The position numbers were made by a program, and so were the translations under genes. From Anaerolineae bacterium (GTDB lineage: Bacteria > Chloroflexota > Anaerolineae > Aggregatilineales > Phototrophicaceae): a DNA stretch of 18,477 nucleotides. Below are positions 15,221-18,477 of this stretch, piece after piece. The stretch's first letter is position 1. The number at the start of each line of letters is the position of its first letter. Under the pieces are notes generated by a model. The model saw only the letters and a program-made list of their open reading frames with translations. It was not told the DNA's origin and did no database searches. The stretch is taken from positions 1-18,477 of the forward strand of contig JANQRM010000197.1 of NCBI GenBank assembly GCA_028284565.1, in the 5' to 3' direction.

Positions 15221-16216
15221 CTAACATTCTTCGCCGACGGTTTTAATTAAGGACGAAATGGAAACCCATCCAGTTACGCTCTCATATTCAATCAGATAGT
15301 AATCAGGAAAATAAAAAGGAGATTTGTCTATAACTTGATGCTCACTGCGATAGGGTATAGACCCTATTATTGTTCCATCATAGCGGTCTGGCATATCATA
15401 TATATACATAATTTCTTCAAAGCTAACCTGAAAACGACAGTCTAAGTATTGAACCGCTATAGTTGGTTCTTGTGAATATTGTATCTCAGGCGATGATATT
15501 GGAGTTTCTATTCCAATAGAGTTATTATCCGGCTCTGTTGGAATCACTTCTGTTTTCGTTACAAAGGTTGGCACAAAATCAACCTGATTCTGATTTGCTA
15601 ATGCACCTTGCCATAAACCAAAAACACCTGTAATAACTGCTGCAATCAGCATCCCCACTACGCCGATTAATGCCCCTATCACAGTTCTATCTCTGTTTTT
15701 CGGACTCGAATGGTGAGTAAGAGATAAGTCTATATCACCCTCCACACTCATTTCAATATTATTCTCAGGATTTGTCGGCAACGTAAAAGAGCTATGATAG
15801 AGTAATTCATTTAATACATTGTACAAATTCAATGATGATCTTGGTTGATTGATACCTGTTGACATGTCAACAAAAGGTATGTCACGCAACTCAATTTCCA
15901 AATCTGAGTCGATACCTGCTGGGTACGGAGGAAACAATTCCTCGATAACTACAGGCAAAATAGGCTTATCTAGCGATATAGCGTCACGAAGTTCAACCTT
16001 AGTTCTACGATCCTTTACGGATGTATTAGACACCAAACAAACAACTAAATCACATTTTTGAATTACAGTATAGTGAGGGGCAGAAAAACCGGGAAAAGGT
16101 TGTTGCCGATTTATCAGTACAGCCTCATTCCCAAATATATTTTTCAATAAAGGTTCAAATTGTTGCAACGCGATTTCATCGGATTCGCTAAAGATAATGT
16201 AGAATTTTACGAACAT
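15221..16216 (-). CDS. TIR domain - transmembrane - SH3-like protein
   Basis: A 331-aa protein. Residues about 1-135 resemble a bacterial TIR domain: a first strand KFYIIFSESDE, CDLVVCLVSNTS (55-66), then KVELRDAISLDKPILPVV (73-90) with E75 placed where NADase TIR domains carry the catalytic Glu. A linker (140-178) ends in basic residues before one membrane helix (about 179-201). The outer part has a Thr/Pro/Glu-rich stretch (212-255) and a bacterial SH3-like domain (about 258-327, with YIYDMPDRYDGTIIGSIP and LIEYESVTGWVSISSLI). The positive-inside rule puts TIR in the cytoplasm and SH3 outside. C260 and C331 could form a disulfide. The gene is on the opposite strand to its neighbours and looks AT-richer, suggesting acquisition. 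GGGA eight bases before the ATG may serve as ribosome-binding site. Confidence 0.72.
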   Translation of the reverse strand: MFVKFYIIFSESDEIALQQFEPLLKNIFGNEAVLINRQQPFPGFSAPHYTVIQKCDLVVCLVSNTSVKDRRTKVELRDAISLDKPILPVVIEELFPPYPAGIDSDLEIELRDIPFVDMSTGINQPRSSLNLYNVLNELLYHSSFTLPTNPENNIEMSVEGDIDLSLTHHSSPKNRDRTVIGALIGVVGMLIAAVITGVFGLWQGALANQNQVDFVPTFVTKTEVIPTEPDNNSIGIETPISSPEIQYSQEPTIAVQYLDCRFQVSFEEIMYIYDMPDRYDGTIIGSIPYRSEHQVIDKSPFYFPDYYLIEYESVTGWVSISSLIKTVGEEC

Positions 16217-16282
16217 CTATTGTATCCCGTAGTTCAAAGTAACCGCTAAATTCTATCACAGATATTAATCAAAACTTGCACC

Positions 16283-16306
16283 TTGTAATCCGTCAATTGA
16301 TTACAA
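16283..16306. promoter_or_regulatory. Operator-like dyad between the TIR gene and dcd
   Basis: TTGTAATC (16283-16290) and GATTACAA (16299-16306) are perfect 8-base inverted arms with an 8-base spacer. The dyad lies in the divergent intergenic region, 67 bases from the TIR start and 68 from the dcd start, and its right half covers the expected -35 region of the dcd promoter. No T-run follows, so a protein-binding operator is more likely than a terminator. Confidence 0.45.
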
Positions 16307-16324
16307 CATAGCTTTTGTTAAGGA

Positions 16325-16330
16325 TACAAT
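16325..16330 (+). promoter_or_regulatory. Candidate -10 box of dcd
   Basis: TACAAT lies 44 bases before the dcd start. The hexamer 18 bases upstream, TTACAA (16301-16306), is only a poor -35 and overlaps the dyad, which may mean the promoter depends on, or is blocked by, a regulator. Confidence 0.35.
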
Positions 16331-16373
16331 TTTGTGCCATACTTGTTTTTTCAATAAATCAAGGAGATAAGGT

Positions 16374-16928
16374 ATGGGGTTAAAACCCGACCATTGGATT
16401 CGCAAGATGGCAAAAGAACAGGGCATGATTGAACCTGTTGTAGATGGACAAGTCCGTGAAGGAGTCATCAGCTATGGCGTATCCTCCTATGGCTATGACA
16501 TCCGTGTTGCCAATGAATACAAGATATTCACAAATGTCCATTCAGCTATCGTTGACCCCAAGAACTTTGACCCAAAATCGTTTGTCGATTATCAGGGTGA
16601 GGTGTGCGTCATTCCACCGAATTCCTTTGTCCTCACACGCTCTGTCGAATACTTTCGCATCCCCCGCAGTGTCTTGACCATTTGCTTGGGCAAAAGTACT
16701 TATGCCCGCACCGGATTAATCGTCAACGTCACCCCACTTGAACCCGGTTGGGAGGGGCATATCACACTTGAAATCAGTAATACCACACCCCTACCCGCCA
16801 AAGTCTATTCTAATGAAGGTATCGCCCAAGTCCTCTTCTTTGAAGCTGATGAAGAGTGCGAAATCTCTTATGCAGATAAGAAAGGGAAATATCAAGGACA
16901 GACCGGAGTTACCCCTCCCCGTCTGTGA
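16374..16928 (+). CDS. dcd: dCTP deaminase
   Basis: A 184-aa trimeric enzyme of the dUTPase fold that deaminates dCTP to dUTP, feeding dTMP synthesis. Signature blocks are present: SSYGYDIRV (37-45), [23 protein letters not shown] (starting at 106), with S108 and R112 in the phosphate-binding loop, and the catalytic Glu E133 in ITLEISN, equivalent to E138 of the E. coli enzyme. The C-terminal [10 protein letters not shown] closes over the nucleotide. Length is normal and no residue looks damaged. Whether it also has dUTPase activity, as some relatives do, cannot be told here. AAGGAG (16361-16366), seven bases before the ATG, is a near-perfect ribosome-binding site. The gene is monocistronic, followed by the tRNA gene. 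Confidence 0.95.
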   Translation: MGLKPDHWIRKMAKEQGMIEPVVDGQVREGVISYGVSSYGYDIRVANEYKIFTNVHSAIVDPKNFDPKSFVDYQGEVCVIPPNSFVLTRSVEYFRIPRSVLTICLGKSTYARTGLIVNVTPLEPGWEGHITLEISNTTPLPAKVYSNEGIAQVLFFEADEECEISYADKKGKYQGQTGVTPPRL

Positions 16929-16931
16929 CCC

Positions 16932-16961
16932 TTGATTTTAGCATCAGCTTGCTCGTATAAT
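16932..16961 (+). promoter_or_regulatory. Promoter of tRNA-Val
   Basis: TTGATT (16932-16937), an 18-base spacer and a perfect TATAAT (16956-16961) lie 11 bases before the mature tRNA start, so the 5' leader would be very short. The -35 hexamer begins four bases after the dcd stop codon. Confidence 0.7.
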
Positions 16962-16972
16962 GCACAGTCTAC

Positions 16973-17045
16973 GGGCGGTTAGCTCAATTGGCAGAGCATC
17001 GCGCTTACAACGCGGGGGTTACAAGTTCGAGTCTTGTACCGCCCA
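16973..17045 (+). tRNA. tRNA-Val, anticodon UAC
   Basis: The 73-nt cloverleaf is complete. The acceptor arms GGGCGGT and ACCGCCC pair fully and are followed by discriminator A. The D arm is GCTC/GAGC, the anticodon stem TCGCG/CGCGG has a closing U-G pair, and the loop CTTACAA puts TAC at positions 34-36. The T arm is ACAAG/CTTGT with loop TTCGAGT. The anticodon UAC reads valine GUA and GUG codons. The CCA end is not encoded and must be added by the nucleotidyltransferase. It has its own promoter and terminator. Confidence 0.96.
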
Positions 17046-17054
17046 TCTATTCAT

Positions 17055-17080
17055 AGTCGGCTCATGTGGTCGGCTTTTTT
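17055..17080 (+). terminator. Intrinsic terminator of tRNA-Val with wobble-rich stem
   Basis: AGTCGGCT (17055-17062) and GGTCGGCT (17068-17075) look like a direct repeat in DNA, but as RNA they pair over eight positions with three G-U wobbles around the loop CAUGU, directly followed by a T-run (17075-17080). On the minus strand the wobbles become A-C mismatches and there is no T-run, so it acts only for plus-strand transcripts. Confidence 0.65.
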
Positions 17081-17084
17081 GTTG

Positions 17085-18477
17085 CTAATCTACACTCACC
17101 CCATGCTGGCGTAGATTCCGTACTACTGTTTCCGGTGTCACTGGAATTTGCTGTATCCAAACACCCGTTGCATCATGAATTGCCGCCACAATCGCCGGAG
17201 CGAGCGGGATATAAGGCATCTCTGCCATCCCCCGCGCACCCCATGGTCCTTGCGGGTCAGGATGTTCAATAATCACAGACTCGACATGCTTGGGAATATC
17301 CCGAATGCCCGGAATTAGATAGGTACTTAACCGCGGATTGAGGATATGTCCATCTTTCTCGCGCAAATTTTCCGTCACGGCATAACCATACGCCTGCACA
17401 ATTGCGCCTTCAATTTGCCCTTCAATCAACATAGGATTAATCGCCTTGCCCACATCATCCGCACAAATAACGCGCTCGACGTAAATATGTCCTGTTTCGA
17501 TATCAACGGCGAGTTCGACCAACTCGGCGACATAGCCATAGCTGATATTGGCATCCCCTTTGCCTGTCACCTTGTCAATCATCTCCGTAGGTCTTGGCAC
17601 ATGGCGATAATGCCCTTTTGCCGGACGTTCCTCTTGATTCCACGCCTCTAATGCGCGTTCTGCCGCACCGATAATGGCACTGCCTGCCATGAAGGTCAGT
17701 CGTGATGCTGATGCCGACCCTCAATCGCCTGTGGTTGCCGTATCCGAGACGACAATCTCAACGTGTTCTAAGGGAACACCCACTGCCTCCGCCGCCATTT
17801 GACGAAATGCCAAATGCGACCCTTGCCCAACTTCCGCACCCGCATGATACAAAATCACCTTGTCGATTACTGCTCCGCCATAGATTTCGATGGTTGCTTC
17901 ACAGCGTTCAGGGAATCCAAAGGAAAACCCGACATTCTTAAAGCCACAGGCAAAGCCGCGTCCACGACGCAAACTGGATTCATCTGGCGGAAGTGACTGA
18001 AAGGCCTTGAATGACCCGTTACTTTGCAAAGGTGCTGTCCAGTTTCCTGAATCAGCACATTCTTGAATCACATCCGGCAAACTGACACCGGCTGGCATGG
18101 GTGCTTGGGTAATGGCATGGCTATCTTCTCGCAGGCAATTCTTCAAACGGACTTCAACAGGGTCGAGTCCCAGCTCAGCCGATAAACGATTGATTTGACT
18201 CTCGGCAACAAAGGCTCCTTGTGGCGCACCAAACCCACGAAACGCCCCACCGGGTACACTCGTCGTATACACAGCATAACTATCAATCCGCGCATTCGGA
18301 ATATCATAGGGACCGCCCACCGTAAAATGGAAATTCCCCAGCACCTTATTACTCGTACAGTTATAAGCCCCTGCGTCCATATAGACATCGGCTTCAACAG
18401 CGGTGATTGTCCCATCTTTCTTCGCACCCCAGCGGGTATCCACAATCGCCCGATGACGCTTATGATGCCCAATGATG
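17085..18477 (-). pseudogene. Molybdopterin-binding subunit of a xanthine dehydrogenase-family enzyme, interrupted by TGA and cut by the window edge
   Basis: The large molybdopterin-binding chain of the xanthine dehydrogenase/aldehyde oxidase/CO dehydrogenase family. The N-terminal half lies beyond the right edge; the frame is open from the edge through IIGHHKRHRAIVDTRWGAKKDG. Visible motifs are the cofactor-binding PGGAFRGFGAPQGAF, AGAEVGQGSH, DDVGKAINPMLIEGQIEGA, and GPWGARGMAEMP, whose Glu is the family's catalytic base. After VSDTATTGD an in-frame TGA (17721-17723) interrupts the gene, and the same frame continues at once with GSASASRLTFMAG, a standard family motif in which Ser normally fills the TGA spot. 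So one base change (TCA to TGA) would explain it: a recent nonsense mutation, a sequencing error, or read-through. No base is lost or gained. An ATG at 17688-17690 could only give an inactive C-terminal piece. The gene converges on the tRNA. Confidence 0.85.

Noticed and set aside
16250..16255. TAGAAT on the minus strand as -10 box of the TIR gene
   Set aside because: No acceptable -35 hexamer lies 16-18 bases upstream, and another weak candidate (TACAAT next to the ATG) competes; the promoter cannot be fixed.
17684..17723. Possible selenocysteine codon at the TGA of the molybdenum hydroxylase
   Set aside because: A weak 6-pair hairpin with a large loop follows the TGA, but the position is normally Ser, not the active-site Cys of CO dehydrogenase-type enzymes, which lies in the earlier GGAFRGFG region. 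A nonsense change or sequence error is simpler.
1..18477. Search for CRISPR arrays, insertion sequences, integrases, att sites and phage genes
   Set aside because: No regularly spaced repeats, transposase or recombinase motifs, or terminal inverted repeats were seen; the TIR gene has no mobile element at its edges.

Overview
The window (about 18.5 kb, moderate GC, almost all coding) looks like a chromosomal segment of a Chloroflexota bacterium, most likely of the Anaerolineae. The main reasons are the lipoprotein style (a lipobox cysteine followed by a 'VVTATP' stretch and a Thr/Pro/Glu-rich linker), the cysteine-bearing GAF plus HisKA_3 kinase with its NarL-type partner, and the overall gene mix. 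This assignment is inference from protein style; no 16S rRNA or ribosomal protein genes are present.

Layout. (1) 120-1929: a GAF-domain sensor kinase overlapping its LuxR/NarL-type response regulator. (2) 2012-2994: an NADPH-dependent FMN reductase-like flavoprotein translationally coupled (ATGA) to an unrecognised 132-aa protein. (3) 3094-3750: a lipoprotein with its own promoter, closed by a clear intrinsic terminator. (4) 3856-13437: a tightly packed run of seven same-strand genes starting at a TATAAT box placed directly after that terminator. It holds an 846-aa alpha/alpha-barrel glycoside-hydrolase-like protein, a PAS histidine kinase, a divergent homoserine-kinase-like GHMP protein, a lipoprotein with TPR-like and GH5-like parts whose catalytic glutamates appear displaced, an ABC exporter half-transporter, an NAD-dependent epimerase/dehydratase, and a membrane-anchored methyltransferase with a C-terminal zinc ribbon. 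Overlaps and gaps of a few bases suggest co-transcription, with one 55-bp gap before the ABC gene. (5) 13486-15207: arginyl-tRNA synthetase with a TTG start and its own promoter, in which the class I HIGH signature reads T-I-G-R. (6) 15221-16216, minus strand: a TIR-domain, transmembrane, SH3-like protein, by eye AT-richer than its neighbours. (7) 16374-16928: dCTP deaminase, preceded by a 24-bp perfect-arm dyad. (8) 16973-17045: tRNA-Val(UAC) with its own promoter and a wobble-rich terminator. (9) 17085 to the right edge, minus strand: the molybdopterin-binding subunit of a xanthine dehydrogenase-family enzyme, cut by one in-frame TGA.

How the genes fit together. The left half is dominated by signalling (two kinases, one regulator) and envelope or carbohydrate proteins; the right half is housekeeping (argS, dcd, tRNA) with an inserted TIR gene. 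I do not see a classic defence island, integrase, IS element, CRISPR array or phage module. The strongest leads for something undescribed are the TIR-TM-SH3 protein beside an operator-like dyad, the HIGH-less ArgRS, and the envelope operon in which two enzyme-like members (GHMP kinase, GH5-like lipoprotein) have lost family-typical active-site residues.
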